From: Streptomyces sp. NBC_00234
GTDB taxonomy: Bacteria > Actinomycetota > Actinomycetes > Streptomycetales > Streptomycetaceae
DNA length: 64,000 bases
Direction: 5' to 3'
NCBI RefSeq assembly: GCF_036195325.1
Contig: NZ_CP108101.1
Span: forward strand, 3,906,001-3,970,000
The notes beneath the pieces were generated by a model, which worked only from the letters and a program-made list of their open reading frames with translations, was not told where the DNA came from and did no database searches. The position numbers and the translations under genes are program-made. Shown here piece by piece: positions 34,901 to 44,044 of this stretch (positions within the stretch are counted from its first letter, which is position 1; each line of letters begins with the position of its first letter).

Positions 34901-35800
34901 GTGTCCGAAGCTTCTGTGGTTCACGACGACTTGACCACGGTGCCGAAGGAGTTCGTGCATCTCAAGCACGACGCATCCGTGTTCATCACCGGCTGGAAGC
35001 AGCTGGGCGAGGGCGAGTTCACGCTCACCGCCCGTTGGCCCGCAGCCGTCGAAGGCCGTGCCTACGACCCCAGGGTGCTCACCCAGACCATCCGGCAGAG
35101 CGGCCTGGTCATCGCCCACGGCGCCTACGACGTACCGCTGACGCATCACACGCTGCTCCACTACTTCAACTTCACCGTCCGGCCGGGCTTCCACGTCCCC
35201 AACGACCGTCCGTCGGCCCTGGACATCGAGATCAAGGTCTCGGAGCCCACCAGGCGCGGGAGGAACGTCAGCGGCCTCGGCATGGATGTTCATGTGCTCC
35301 AAGACAACACCACTGTGGCGGTCGCGAATTCTGAGTTCGGCTGGATTTCGCCGGCCGCCTACCGTCGGCTGCGCGGTGAACAACTCTCCAACAGCTGGAA
35401 CGAATGGCGGCTTCCCGCTCCCGTGGCCGCTCACACCGTCGGCCGCCCGGCCGCTTCGGACGTGGTCCTCGCGGCCACCGGCCACCCCCACCGCTGGCAG
35501 CTGCGCAACGACGTCGCCAACGTCATCCTCTTCGACCACCCGGTCGACCACGTCCCGGGACTGGCGCTGATGGAGGCGGGCTATCAGGCGGCCCAGGCCG
35601 TGCTCTCCCCCGCGTCCTTCGAGCCCACCGGCATCGCCAGCAGTTTCGAGCGGTACGTCGAGTTCGACCGGCCCTGCTGGGTCGAGGCCGAGAGGCTCGC
35701 GTCCGACCGGCCCGGTCACACCGCGGTGCGGGTCACGGGCACCCAGGACGGCCGGTCCGTCTTCCGTCTCGAACTGAGCGGAACGATCCGGCAGCGCTGA
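34901..35800 (+). CDS. AfsA-like gamma-butyrolactone biosynthesis protein
   Basis: 299 aa from GTG with GGGGGGACC upstream. Two AfsA hot-dog repeats: the first around KEFVHLKHDASVFITGWK and AHGAYDVPLTHHTLLHYF, the second around VGRPAASDVVLAATG and DVANVILFDHPVDHVPGLAL with MEAGYQAA. AfsA/ScbA enzymes condense dihydroxyacetone phosphate with a beta-keto acyl thioester, the key step to A-factor type signals. It is divergent from the receptor and ends at a terminator shared with the SDR gene. Confidence 0.92.
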   Translation: MSEASVVHDDLTTVPKEFVHLKHDASVFITGWKQLGEGEFTLTARWPAAVEGRAYDPRVLTQTIRQSGLVIAHGAYDVPLTHHTLLHYFNFTVRPGFHVPNDRPSALDIEIKVSEPTRRGRNVSGLGMDVHVLQDNTTVAVANSEFGWISPAAYRRLRGEQLSNSWNEWRLPAPVAAHTVGRPAASDVVLAATGHPHRWQLRNDVANVILFDHPVDHVPGLALMEAGYQAAQAVLSPASFEPTGIASSFERYVEFDRPCWVEAERLASDRPGHTAVRVTGTQDGRSVFRLELSGTIRQR

Positions 35801-35808
35801 CGCACCGA

Positions 35809-35847
35809 CGGGTACGGGGCCGGCGGAGTCCGCCGGCCCCGTACCCG
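35809..35847. terminator. Bidirectional terminator
   Basis: Perfect 17-bp stem CGGGTACGGGGCCGGCG / CGCCGGCCCCGTACCCG with a 5-base loop between the convergent AfsA-like and SDR genes. Confidence 0.85.
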
Positions 35848-35852
35848 CGTGA

Positions 35853-36617
35853 TCACTGGTTGATGAAGCCGCCGTCCACCGGCATGACCGTGCCCGTGAG
35901 GAACGGGCAGCGGTCGCTGAGCAGCCAGGCCGCGGCAGCCGCGATCTCCTCGGGCTCCGCCGTACGGCCCTGCGGAGTAAGCGAGTTGACCATCTCCTCG
36001 AGGCCGGGGTTGCGCCCGAACCAGTCGGCGGTGATCTCGCTGCGCGTCGTACCGGGAGCGACGGCGTTGACCCGGATGCCCTGCTTCGCGTACTCGTCGG
36101 CAGCGGCCCGCGTGAGACCGACCACGGCGTGCTTGGACGCTATGTAGGGAGCGGCGGCGGGTATCGCCACCAGCCCGGCCACGCTGCTGTTGTTGACGAT
36201 CGTGCCGCCGCCCTGTTCGAGCATCGCCGCGATCTCGTACCGGAGGCAGTTCCACACGCTGCGGACGTTGGTGTCCATGAGGGTGTCGTAGACGTCGTCC
36301 CCCATCAGGTGCATCGGCGTCCGGTCGCCGCCGAGACCTGCGTTGTTGAAGGCCGAGTCCAGGCGCCCGTACGTCGAGACGGCGAAGTCCACCGCACGGG
36401 AGACCTCGTCCGCGACGGACACGTCGGTGACGACGTAGGCCGCCTCCGCGCCCTTGTCCCGCAGCTCACCGACCAGCGCTGCCAGCCGCTCTTCGCGGCG
36501 GGCCGCCAGCACCACCTTCGCACCCTCCTGGGCGAAGACGCGGGCCGCTGCCGCGCCAATTCCACTGCTCGCCCCGGTGATGAGGACGACTTTGTCTGAG
36601 AGGAGATCGTTGCTCAT
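35853..36617 (-). CDS. Short-chain dehydrogenase/reductase in the butyrolactone locus
   Basis: 254 aa. Classical SDR: TGASSGIG (14-21) for NAD(P), NNAG, catalytic Ser near 144, Tyr158 and Lys162 in YIASK, and the C-terminal GTVMPVDGGF. It overlaps the upstream pseudo-receptor gene by four bases, so the two form an operon. In other Streptomyces such reductases (ScbB/BarS1 group) reduce the 6-keto group of the butyrolactone side chain. That role is likely here by context but not proven. Confidence 0.88.
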   Translation of the reverse strand: MSNDLLSDKVVLITGASSGIGAAAARVFAQEGAKVVLAARREERLAALVGELRDKGAEAAYVVTDVSVADEVSRAVDFAVSTYGRLDSAFNNAGLGGDRTPMHLMGDDVYDTLMDTNVRSVWNCLRYEIAAMLEQGGGTIVNNSSVAGLVAIPAAAPYIASKHAVVGLTRAAADEYAKQGIRVNAVAPGTTRSEITADWFGRNPGLEEMVNSLTPQGRTAEPEEIAAAAAWLLSDRCPFLTGTVMPVDGGFINQ

Positions 36618-37249
36618 GCGCGCAGTGTCGCAGGGCGATGCGGCACGGGCTCCGGCAGCCCCGCCTCTCCGGTACGCACCGCGAGACGGGGCAGCATCAG
36701 CGACCAGAACTGGGTGACGGCCGTGCACGAGGACCACTGCGCGTCGGCGCGTCCCAGGATCTCCGAGCCCACCACCGCGGCCGTGACGGCGGACACCGCC
36801 GCGTCCAGCGGAACGTCCGCCGCCAGCGCGCCCCGTTCACCGGCGAGCGCCAGTGTCGAGCGGACCCAACTGCGCCACTCCAGCCAGAGTTTGGCGTCCT
36901 CCTGCCAGGTGGCGTCGTGGCCCAGGCCGAACGCTGCCCTCAACACCACGTCCTGGGACAGCCGTTGGGCCAGTGCGCAGGAGGTGTCGACGAGGAGGTG
37001 CAGCGGCTCGGGGTGAGCGGGCGGGCACGGGGCGATGATGCTGTGCAGCGTCTGCGCCGCGGCGGACTCGACCGCCTCCCCCAACTCCCTTTTGCTGCTG
37101 AAGTGGAAGTGCAGTGCACCGCTGCTGACTCCGGCGCGGGCGCTGATGTCGGAGAGGGAAGACAGTCCGAAACCGCTCCGGTCGAAAGCCTCGGCGGCCG
37201 AACGGATCAACTCTTCGCGCGTACGCACCGCACGGTCCTGCTTGGCCAT
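36614..37249 (-). CDS. Pseudo-butyrolactone receptor (ScbR2-like TetR regulator)
   Basis: 211 aa. MAKQDRAVRTREELIRSAAE and the HTH SLSDISARAGVSSGALHFHF are of receptor type. The C-terminal domain is diverged: the pocket Trp motif (AWTG in the other receptor) is not kept in the matching region (SAVTAAVVGSEILGRADAQ). Such proteins often bind antibiotics or not at all, and act as late repressors. Start ATG at 37249 with GGAG upstream; longer open sequence overlaps the reductase gene on the other strand and is rejected. First gene of the operon with the SDR. Confidence 0.85.
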   Translation of the reverse strand: MAKQDRAVRTREELIRSAAEAFDRSGFGLSSLSDISARAGVSSGALHFHFSSKRELGEAVESAAAQTLHSIIAPCPPAHPEPLHLLVDTSCALAQRLSQDVVLRAAFGLGHDATWQEDAKLWLEWRSWVRSTLALAGERGALAADVPLDAAVSAVTAAVVGSEILGRADAQWSSCTAVTQFWSLMLPRLAVRTGEAGLPEPVPHRPATLRA

Positions 37250-37338
37250 CCTGAGCTCCGGGGGCGTGGTCGAACGACGGGTCGGTGGTCGGTCCATGAA
37301 TCCGTGAGCACAGGTGTGCGCGGTGACGTTCACGCTAA

Positions 37339-37358
37339 CAAACCGGTCGTATGGTTTG
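37339..37358. promoter_or_regulatory. Autoregulatory-element-type palindrome
   Basis: CAAACCGGTCGTATGGTTTG: six-base perfect arms CAAACC / GGTTTG with an 8-base centre, preceded by AA. This is close to known receptor operators. It lies 90 bp before the pseudo-receptor and 75 bp before the reductase gene, so it can control both. Confidence 0.7.
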
Positions 37359-37432
37359 AGCGACACTTCGTTGCATCTGGCCGAAATTCTTCCCTGCCCA
37401 CGGCCCCGGTCGGCCGCGCGGTACCGTGCCGC

Positions 37433-38347
37433 ATGCTCGCTATCCAGTTCGGCCGCTTCGGTGGTCCAGAAGTCCTCGCACCCGTTGAACTGGCCGCCCC
37501 CGTCGCGGGCCCCGGAGAGGTGCTCCTCACGGTCGAGGCAGCCGGAGTGAACTTCGCGGACACCCATCAGGTGGACGGCTCGTACCTGACCGCCGACGCG
37601 CTGCCGTTCGTACCCGGCAGCGAGGTCGTGGGCCGCACCCCCGCCGGGACGAGGGTGCTGGCCCGGGTCTCGCGCGGTTACGCGGAACAGGTGGTCGCCA
37701 AGGAGTCCGCCCTCCAGGAGATCCCCGAGGAGCTCGGTGCCGCGGAAGCCCTCGCCCTGATGATGCAGGGGCTGACCGCCTGGCATCTGCTCCGCTCGGC
37801 GGCCCGGCTGCGCGCGGGCGAGACCGTGGTCGTGCACTCCGCGGCCGGCGGCGTGGGCAGTCTCGCCGTCCAGCTGGCCAGGGAGTTCGGTGCCGGGCGG
37901 GTGCTCGCCCAGGTCTCGACCCCCGCCAAGGAGTGTCTGGCCCTGGACCTCGGCGCGGACGCGGTGATCACGTACCCGCACGAGGAGAAGGCGGACGTCG
38001 TCCTGGACGCCGTGGGCGGCGAGCTCTTCGACCAGGCCCTGGGCTCCCTGGCGTCCTACGGGCGCTTGGTGACCTATGGCAACGCCGCCCGCGGGGGGTT
38101 CACCCCGGTCGACCCGGCACGGCTGAACCGGCTCAACGCGGCGGTCGTCGGGTTCTGGCTGCGGCCCGCGCTGGCGGCGCCGGGCGCGGTCTCCGGCCCC
38201 CTCAAGGAACTCTTCGGCCTGGTGGCCGAGGGGCGTCTCAAGCCGGTGGCCGGAGGGAGCTACCCGCTCTCGGAGGCCCGCCGCGCGCACGAGGACCTGC
38301 TCGCCCGCCGCACGGTCGGCAAGATCGTCCTCGTCCCCGGAACCTGA
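37433..38347 (+). CDS. Zinc-independent MDR (quinone oxidoreductase-like) reductase
   Basis: 304 aa. QOR-type medium-chain reductase: AGVNFADTHQVDG, PFVPGSEVVG, the NADPH loop HSAAGGVGSLAVQLA, LDLGADAVITYP, and a C-terminal EARRAHEDLLARRTVGKIVL. No structural zinc cysteines. Divergent from the pseudo-receptor across the palindrome at 37339, so it is probably part of the regulon. It could be the butenolide-reducing step of signal synthesis; a general enone reductase is the alternative. Confidence 0.87.
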   Translation: MLAIQFGRFGGPEVLAPVELAAPVAGPGEVLLTVEAAGVNFADTHQVDGSYLTADALPFVPGSEVVGRTPAGTRVLARVSRGYAEQVVAKESALQEIPEELGAAEALALMMQGLTAWHLLRSAARLRAGETVVVHSAAGGVGSLAVQLAREFGAGRVLAQVSTPAKECLALDLGADAVITYPHEEKADVVLDAVGGELFDQALGSLASYGRLVTYGNAARGGFTPVDPARLNRLNAAVVGFWLRPALAAPGAVSGPLKELFGLVAEGRLKPVAGGSYPLSEARRAHEDLLARRTVGKIVLVPGT

Positions 38348-38417
38348 CGAACCTGACCGCTCCTGGGCACCCGACCGCCCTCGGGTACCCGCGGGCCGGT
38401 GACCCCGGACCCCGGGG

Positions 38418-39638
38418 TCACCAGGGGTCCGACGCCTCCGCCGACCGGGACGGTGCCCCTGGGGGCTGCCCCTCCGACCGCCGCAGCAGCCTGAAGGCCA
38501 CCAGCGGAAACGTCAGTACGGACACCATGGCGGCCCCGACGAGCGCGGCCCCCTCGCCCGAGCCGAGCGCCCCGTCGTCCAGGCCGATGGTCGTGATCGC
38601 GACGACGAGGGGCAGGCAGGTGGCGGAGTAGAGCGCCAGGGCGTTCCGTTCGGGTTCCGTCAGATCGCGCGGGGCGAGCAGGCGGACGGGGACGCCGCGT
38701 ACCAGCAGGAAGAGCGCCAGGAAGACCGGCAGGAGCAGCAGCGGCCGACCGCCGTCGAGCAGCGCGTCGAGATCGAAGTGGATACCCGTCACGATGTAGA
38801 AGAACGGCACCAGGAAACCGAAGCCCATCGCCTCGACCTTGGCCAGGATCTCGTGGCTGCTGTCGGGCGCCGCACCCTGGAGCACCAGCCGGGTCAGCAT
38901 CCCTGCGGCGAAGGCGCCGAGCAGGGTGTCGAGACCGAACACATGGGACAGCCCGAGCATCGCGGCGAGCAGCAGCATGACGAAGCGGACGGCGAACTGG
39001 GAACTGCTGTGCAGGGTCTTGGCGATGACCGCGGAGAACCACGGTGGCCTGGGCCGCATCGCCCAGACGACCGCGCCCGCCGTCACCACCGCGAACGCGA
39101 TCAGGACCGCACTCGCCGCACCCGGACTGCGACCGCTGAACAGCAGCGCCATCGCGATGATCGGTCCGAACTCGCCGACCGCCCCGAACGCCATCACCAC
39201 GGTGCCGAAGCGCCCTTCGAGCCGCCCGGAGTCGCGCAGGATGGGCAGGACGGCCCCGAGAGCGGTGCTGGTCAGCGCGGTACCGATGACGAGGCCCGCC
39301 GCGACGTCCCCGCCGGTCAGGGCGAACGCGATGCCGAGCCCCACGGCGAACGAGACGACCCAGGCCCACCCGGAGCGGCGCAGGGTGTCCCCGCGGACCG
39401 CCGCGAACTGGATCTCGTACCCCGCCAGGAAGATCAGCATCGAGAGGCCGAGATCGGCGAGCACGTCCACGGTCTCGTCGTCGTGCACCCATCCGAGGAC
39501 GTCGGGGCCGATGAGGACACCCAGGAGGATCTCGAAGATGACCACGGGGACGGCCAGCCGGCGCCCGACGGCGTACGCGAGCAGGGGCGCGACGACAGCC
39601 ATGAGCATGATCAGGATGAGGGTGCCCGGGTACTCCAT
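38418..39638 (-). CDS. Cation:proton antiporter (CPA family)
   Basis: 406 aa with 11-13 membrane helices. Signs: AYAVGRRLAVPVVIFEILLG, DLGLSMLIFLAGYEI, GTALTSTALGAVLPIL and GEFGPIIAMALLF, the Na+/H+ or K+/H+ exchanger pattern. No regulatory TrkA domain. The start is ATG 39638 (MEYPGTLIL). Divergent from the MMPL gene. Confidence 0.88.
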   Translation of the reverse strand: MEYPGTLILIMLMAVVAPLLAYAVGRRLAVPVVIFEILLGVLIGPDVLGWVHDDETVDVLADLGLSMLIFLAGYEIQFAAVRGDTLRRSGWAWVVSFAVGLGIAFALTGGDVAAGLVIGTALTSTALGAVLPILRDSGRLEGRFGTVVMAFGAVGEFGPIIAMALLFSGRSPGAASAVLIAFAVVTAGAVVWAMRPRPPWFSAVIAKTLHSSSQFAVRFVMLLLAAMLGLSHVFGLDTLLGAFAAGMLTRLVLQGAAPDSSHEILAKVEAMGFGFLVPFFYIVTGIHFDLDALLDGGRPLLLLPVFLALFLLVRGVPVRLLAPRDLTEPERNALALYSATCLPLVVAITTIGLDDGALGSGEGAALVGAAMVSVLTFPLVAFRLLRRSEGQPPGAPSRSAEASDPW

Positions 39639-39657
39639 CGCTCGTGTATAGCAAGAA

Positions 39658-39674
39658 AGTCGCATAAAACGACT
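39658..39674. promoter_or_regulatory. Short inverted repeat in the antiporter/MMPL intergenic region
   Basis: AGTCG-7 bp-CGACT with an A/T-rich centre (CATAAAA), 20 bp before the antiporter start. Could be an operator or -10 region. Confidence 0.25.
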
Positions 39675-39816
39675 CATTCGGGGTGCTGGTCACCCGTTCT
39701 CCCGCACCGGAGTGCCGAGCGGCCGGAACGGACCTTGACTGCTTGCTACACGTCCGCATACGAGACCCCTCCCCAGATCTCGTCCCCCACGAGCCCTGGC
39801 CCGACCGGGAGTGCCC

Positions 39817-42129
39817 ATGCCGCTGCCGCCCTCCACGCACGACTCCGGTGCGGAATCCGGCCGTCCCGAGCCCCGGAAACCGCGCCGCACGGATGTGGCG
39901 GGCCGCCCGGGCGCTCTGCGCCGCACCGGCCAGTGGTGCGCCCGGCACTTCGTCGTCGTCATCGTCCTGTGGTTCGCCGCCCTCGCCGGGCTCCAGGTGC
40001 TGAACCACGCGTACGGCGGCGACTACTCCGACAACTTCTCCCTCCCCGGCACCCAGTCGCAGGACGGCCTCGACGTCCTCAAGGCGCACGACCCCTCGGC
40101 CGGCGGCTACAGCGCCCAGGTGGTGCTGCACGACGCGTCCAAGCCGCTCACCGATGTCAGCAGCCAGGTCTCCTCCGCCGTCACGGCTCTCGGAAAGCTG
40201 CCGCACGTCCTCGCCGCCCAGAACCCGCTGCCCTCGGACGGCTCCACGCCTCCCGCCCCGACCTCCGGCACCCCTGATGTCGGACCGCTCTCCACCGACG
40301 AGAAGACGGCGTACATCACCGTCACCTTCGACGAGCAGCCCTCCACTCTCGGGGCCGGCTATCTCGACGGGGTCGACTCCGCCGTCGCGCCCCTGCGCGC
40401 GGCGGGGGTCGACGTGGAGTACGGAGGCTCCCTGGGCGAACTCGCCCGCCCGGAGGCGGACGACAGAACCAGCGAGGCCATCGGCTTCGGGGTCGCGATC
40501 CTCGTCCTGCTGATCGGCTTCGGCAGCCTGGTAGCCGCTCTGCTGCCCCTGATCACGGCACTGATCTGCGTCATCTGCGGCCTCGCTCTGCTGGGCCTCC
40601 TCGCCGCCGCCGCCACCTTCGGCACCGTCTCACCGACCCTGGCCACGATGATCGGGATCGGCGTCGGCATCGACTACGCGCTCTTCCTCGTCACCCGGCA
40701 CCGCCAGAACCTCATGAACGGCGAGGATCCGGTGAACGCCGCCGGGATGGCGGCGGCCACCAGCGGGCGGGCGGTCCTGCTCTCCGGCTGCACGGTCATC
40801 ATCGCCCTCTCCGGACTGTGGGTCTCCGGGATCGGCTTCATCGGCAAGCTCGGCCTGGCAGCCGCGGTCACCGTCGTCACGGCGGTGGCCGGGGCGCTCA
40901 CCCTCGTCCCCGCGATGCTGGGCCTGATCGGCCGGCACATCGACCGGCTGCACGTCCGCACTCCCGTCGCCGAGACGGACGCGGAGCCCGGCCAGGAGGC
41001 GCAGGGCGGCTGGCACAGGTACGCGCAGCGGGTGGAGCGCAAGCCGTGGTGGTTCCTCACCGGCGGGGTGATCGCCCTGCTCGTCCTGGCGTTCCCGCTG
41101 CTGTTCATCCAGCTCGGGCACATCGGCGACGGCGCGGACCCGAAGTCCTTCACGGACCGGCGCGCCTTCGACCTGATGTCCTCGGCCTTCGGCCCCGGCT
41201 CGAACGGCCCCCTGACCCTCGTGATCGACCAGACCTCGGTCCCGCAGTCCGACCGGTCCACCTTGGCCGACCAGGCGCAGCAGGCCCTCACCAAGGTGCC
41301 GGACGCCGCCTTCATCACCCCGCTGAAGGCCACGTCAGACGGTGACGTCCTGGTCGGCACGGCGTACTCCGTGGCCTCCCCGCAGGACGAGAGGACCACC
41401 GACCTCGTCAACCACCTGCACGACGACGTCCTGCCGAAGGCCGTCTCCGGGACGGACGCGAGCGGCTACGTCACCGGCACGACCGCCGCCCAGGTCGACT
41501 TCCTGGACATCGTCTCCAGCAGGCTCCCCCTGATCATCGCGGTGGTGGTGGGCCTCGCCTTCCTCGTCATCCTCATCGTGTTCCGCGGCCTGCTGGTCGC
41601 GGTCAAGGCGGCCGTGCTCAACGTCCTGTCGATCGCGGCCTCGTACGGCGTCGTGGTGGCCGTCTTCCAGTGGGGCTGGGGCGGCCCGGCCCTGGGCGTG
41701 TCGGGAGACGTACCGATCGAGAGCTACGTACCGATGATGATGTTCGCCATCGTCTTCGGCCTGTCCATGGACTACGAGATCTTCCTGCTCTCCCGCATCC
41801 ACGAGGCGTGGCTGCGCACCGGCGACGCCCGAGCGAGCGTGGCGCACGCCCTGGAGATCACCGCCCGGGTGATCACCTGTGCGGCGCTCATCATGGTCAG
41901 CGTCTTCGCGGCCTTCCTGATCAGCGACAACATCGTGGTGAAGATGCTGGGCCTGGGCCTCGCCGCGAGCGTCCTCATCGACGCCACGGTCGTCCGCCTG
42001 CTGCTCGTGCCCGCCGTGATGACCCTGCTCGGCAGGGCCGCCTGGTGGACCCCGCGCTGGCTGGACCGGATCCTGCCCCACCTGGATGCCGAAGGGGACG
42101 CCGGGACGGAGGGCGCGAAGCGGCCGTGA
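39817..42129 (+). CDS. MMPL-family (RND-type) transporter
   Basis: 770 aa (ATG 39817; GTG 39811 is possible). Two halves, each with one helix, a large extracellular loop and five further helices: first [19 protein letters not shown] and [20 protein letters not shown]; second [20 protein letters not shown] and [20 protein letters not shown]. The GxxxDY pairs are the proton-relay motifs. Actinobacterial MMPL proteins export lipids and secondary metabolites. Being close to the butyrolactone locus, it is a candidate target or exporter, but no receptor site is seen before it. Confidence 0.9.
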   Translation: MPLPPSTHDSGAESGRPEPRKPRRTDVAGRPGALRRTGQWCARHFVVVIVLWFAALAGLQVLNHAYGGDYSDNFSLPGTQSQDGLDVLKAHDPSAGGYSAQVVLHDASKPLTDVSSQVSSAVTALGKLPHVLAAQNPLPSDGSTPPAPTSGTPDVGPLSTDEKTAYITVTFDEQPSTLGAGYLDGVDSAVAPLRAAGVDVEYGGSLGELARPEADDRTSEAIGFGVAILVLLIGFGSLVAALLPLITALICVICGLALLGLLAAAATFGTVSPTLATMIGIGVGIDYALFLVTRHRQNLMNGEDPVNAAGMAAATSGRAVLLSGCTVIIALSGLWVSGIGFIGKLGLAAAVTVVTAVAGALTLVPAMLGLIGRHIDRLHVRTPVAETDAEPGQEAQGGWHRYAQRVERKPWWFLTGGVIALLVLAFPLLFIQLGHIGDGADPKSFTDRRAFDLMSSAFGPGSNGPLTLVIDQTSVPQSDRSTLADQAQQALTKVPDAAFITPLKATSDGDVLVGTAYSVASPQDERTTDLVNHLHDDVLPKAVSGTDASGYVTGTTAAQVDFLDIVSSRLPLIIAVVVGLAFLVILIVFRGLLVAVKAAVLNVLSIAASYGVVVAVFQWGWGGPALGVSGDVPIESYVPMMMFAIVFGLSMDYEIFLLSRIHEAWLRTGDARASVAHALEITARVITCAALIMVSVFAAFLISDNIVVKMLGLGLAASVLIDATVVRLLLVPAVMTLLGRAAWWTPRWLDRILPHLDAEGDAGTEGAKRP

Positions 42130-42201
42130 GGCGACCATGACCGGGCATGCCTCGCGCACACCGCCCGTCGTTCCGTTTGCGGCGGTCACTATGGTGTCCG
42201 C

Positions 42202-43284
42202 GTGACCTCCTTGACCTCGCAGACACCGAGCCCGGCTCCCGCGGAAGCCGGGACGGCGGCGTCCGGTGCCCGCTCGACCGGGCGCGACCCGTTCTTCGAC
42301 AACGCGAAATACCTGGCCATCGTCCTCGTGGCGATGGGGCATGCCTGGGAGCCGTTGCCCGACAGCGGGCGCGTGGTGGAGACGCTCTACACCTTCGTCT
42401 ACACCTTCCACATGCCGGTCTTCATCGTCATCGCGGGCTACTTCTCCCGCAGCTTCGACCTGCGGCCGATGCGGGTCTGGAAGCTGGTCACCCAGCTGCT
42501 GGTGCCGTACGTCATCTTCGAGATCGCGTACTCGATCTTCCAGCGCACGGTGCACGACCCCTCGTTCACGCTGACCATCGCCGACCCCTACTGGCTGCTG
42601 TGGTTCCTGCCCGCCCTGTTCTTCTGGCGGCTGACGACACCGATCTGGCAGGTGATCCGCCAGCCGGTGGCCGTGTCCGTGTGCATCGCCGCCGTGGCGT
42701 CGATGAGCGACGGCATCGGCGGCGATCTGCAGCTCCAGCGCGTTCTGCAGTTCCTGCCGTTCTACGTACTGGGCCTGCGACTGAAGCCGCACCACTTCGA
42801 CCTGGTGCGCCGCCCCGCGGCGCGGATCATCGCCCTGCCGGTCGTCGCGGTCGCCCTGCTCGTCGCGTACTGGGCGGTGCCGCGCATCTCGACGACGTGG
42901 TTCTTCCGGAAGAGCAGCGCCGAGGAGCTGTCCTCGCCGATCTGGGCGGGCGCCGTGATGACCCTCCTGCTGTTCACCGCCGCCGTGGTGCTCAGCGCGT
43001 GCTTCCTCGCCTGGGTGCCGAACCGGAAGCTGTGGATGAGCGCGCTCGGAGCGGGCACGATCTACGGCTATCTGCTGCACGGCTTCGTCATCAGGACCGC
43101 GACGTACAAGGGCTTCTACGACCACGCGTTCCTGGAGACACCGCTCGGCCGGGTCGCGGTGACGGTGGCCGCCGCGGTGATGGTGACGCTCCTGTGCACC
43201 TCGCCGGTGCGGCGGGTGTTCCGCTTCGTGGTGGAGCCCCGGATGAAGTGGGCCCTGAAGCCCGCGCCGAAGCCTTCGTCCTGA
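42202..43284 (+). CDS. Membrane acyltransferase family 3 protein
   Basis: 360 aa from GTG, about 10 helices. Characteristic FFDNAKYLAIVLVAMGHAW with the catalytic-type His in helix 1, TFVYTFHMPVFIVIAGYF, WLLWFLPALFFW and GTIYGYLLHGFVI. The family O-acylates carbohydrates or lipids at the cell surface. It follows the MMPL gene by 72 bp in the same direction. Confidence 0.87.
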   Translation: MTSLTSQTPSPAPAEAGTAASGARSTGRDPFFDNAKYLAIVLVAMGHAWEPLPDSGRVVETLYTFVYTFHMPVFIVIAGYFSRSFDLRPMRVWKLVTQLLVPYVIFEIAYSIFQRTVHDPSFTLTIADPYWLLWFLPALFFWRLTTPIWQVIRQPVAVSVCIAAVASMSDGIGGDLQLQRVLQFLPFYVLGLRLKPHHFDLVRRPAARIIALPVVAVALLVAYWAVPRISTTWFFRKSSAEELSSPIWAGAVMTLLLFTAAVVLSACFLAWVPNRKLWMSALGAGTIYGYLLHGFVIRTATYKGFYDHAFLETPLGRVAVTVAAAVMVTLLCTSPVRRVFRFVVEPRMKWALKPAPKPSS

Positions 43285-43288
43285 CGCC

Positions 43289-43492
43289 TCAGCCGGTGAC
43301 GGCCGTCCGGCCGATCACCGTGGCGTGCTCCAGGACGTCCTCCAGCGGGTCGTCGATCTGACCGGTGGAGATGAGCGCCACCTGCGGGCCGTTGTGCGCG
43401 TGGGAGTGCGTCTCGTCGGCGTGCGCGGACCCGGCCGGGAGCACGGAGGCCAGCACCGTCGCGCCGAGTACGGTCAGCTCTCGCCTGTTCAT
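43289..43492 (-). CDS. Small secreted protein
   Basis: 67 aa. Signal peptide NRRELTVLGATVLASVLPAG ending in AHA (twin Arg, so Tat or Sec). The mature part is short and His-containing (DETHSHAHNGPQV, then a DDPLEDVLEHATVIG helix). GGGGAAAC precedes the ATG at 43492. Ends four bases from the convergent acyltransferase. No family recognised. Confidence 0.6.
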   Translation of the reverse strand: MNRRELTVLGATVLASVLPAGSAHADETHSHAHNGPQVALISTGQIDDPLEDVLEHATVIGRTAVTG

Positions 43493-43681
43493 GTTTCCCC
43501 GCCCTGTCGCGTCCTGTCGGCCGGACCATCCTCCCTCCGCGGGAGGAGGAGAAACGCTGGTCGGAGCCCGTATGGCGGCATGACTGTTACAGACGTTCCC
43601 GGGTTCGGGGGAACGGACCGCGAACGCATCGCACCCCTGGGCCCGGACGACGGGCACAGGGGTGCGGTGGGCTCTGCGGGA

Positions 43682-43990
43682 TCAGACCGTGTCGGGCGTC
43701 CCGAGCAGTGCCGACGCGTTCTCCATCGGGGTGAGGAGCGTCGCGGGGGCGGGCACCTCGGCCGAACGGCAGGTGAAGCCGAGGCGCGTCAGCGCCCGGG
43801 TCACTTCGGCGGAGGAGAAGTCACGGCGGTCCTGCCGCGTGATCACTTCGCCGACCTGCTTGACGGGGTAGACCCGGCGGCTGATGACCACCGCGTCACC
43901 GGTGACGGGTTCGGGCTTGATGCCCTTCATCGAATCCTCGACTTCGTTCTTGAACAGATCGAAGGGGAAGCGGGCGATGACACAGCGCAT
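43682..43990 (-). CDS. Hypothetical protein next to the DEAD-box helicase
   Basis: 102 aa. MRCVIARFPFDLFKNEVEDSM, GDAVVISRRVYPVKQVGEV, RRDFSSAEVTRALTRLGF: an alpha/beta protein with no known domain to me. It starts 54 bp after the helicase stop on the same strand, so it is probably in the same transcript and may be part of the cold-shock response. Confidence 0.7.
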   Translation of the reverse strand: MRCVIARFPFDLFKNEVEDSMKGIKPEPVTGDAVVISRRVYPVKQVGEVITRQDRRDFSSAEVTRALTRLGFTCRSAEVPAPATLLTPMENASALLGTPDTV

Positions 43991-44044
43991 AGTGCCTCAA
44001 CAAGGTGGAGGGGAAAGCCGGGGACGGGGACTACCGGTACGGGT

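Noticed and set aside
37250..38290. N-terminal extension of the pseudo-receptor reading frame
   Set aside because: The extension lies opposite the MDR reductase and across the operator; receptor homologues begin at MAKQD, with a ribosome site there.
39658..39674. Receptor-type site before the MMPL exporter
   Set aside because: The inverted repeat AGTCG/CGACT does not resemble the CAAACC/GGTTTG half-sites, so a direct link of the exporter to the butyrolactone receptor is not supported.
41335..43125. A 596-codon open frame on the minus strand
   Set aside because: Antisense shadow of the MMPL and acyltransferase genes.
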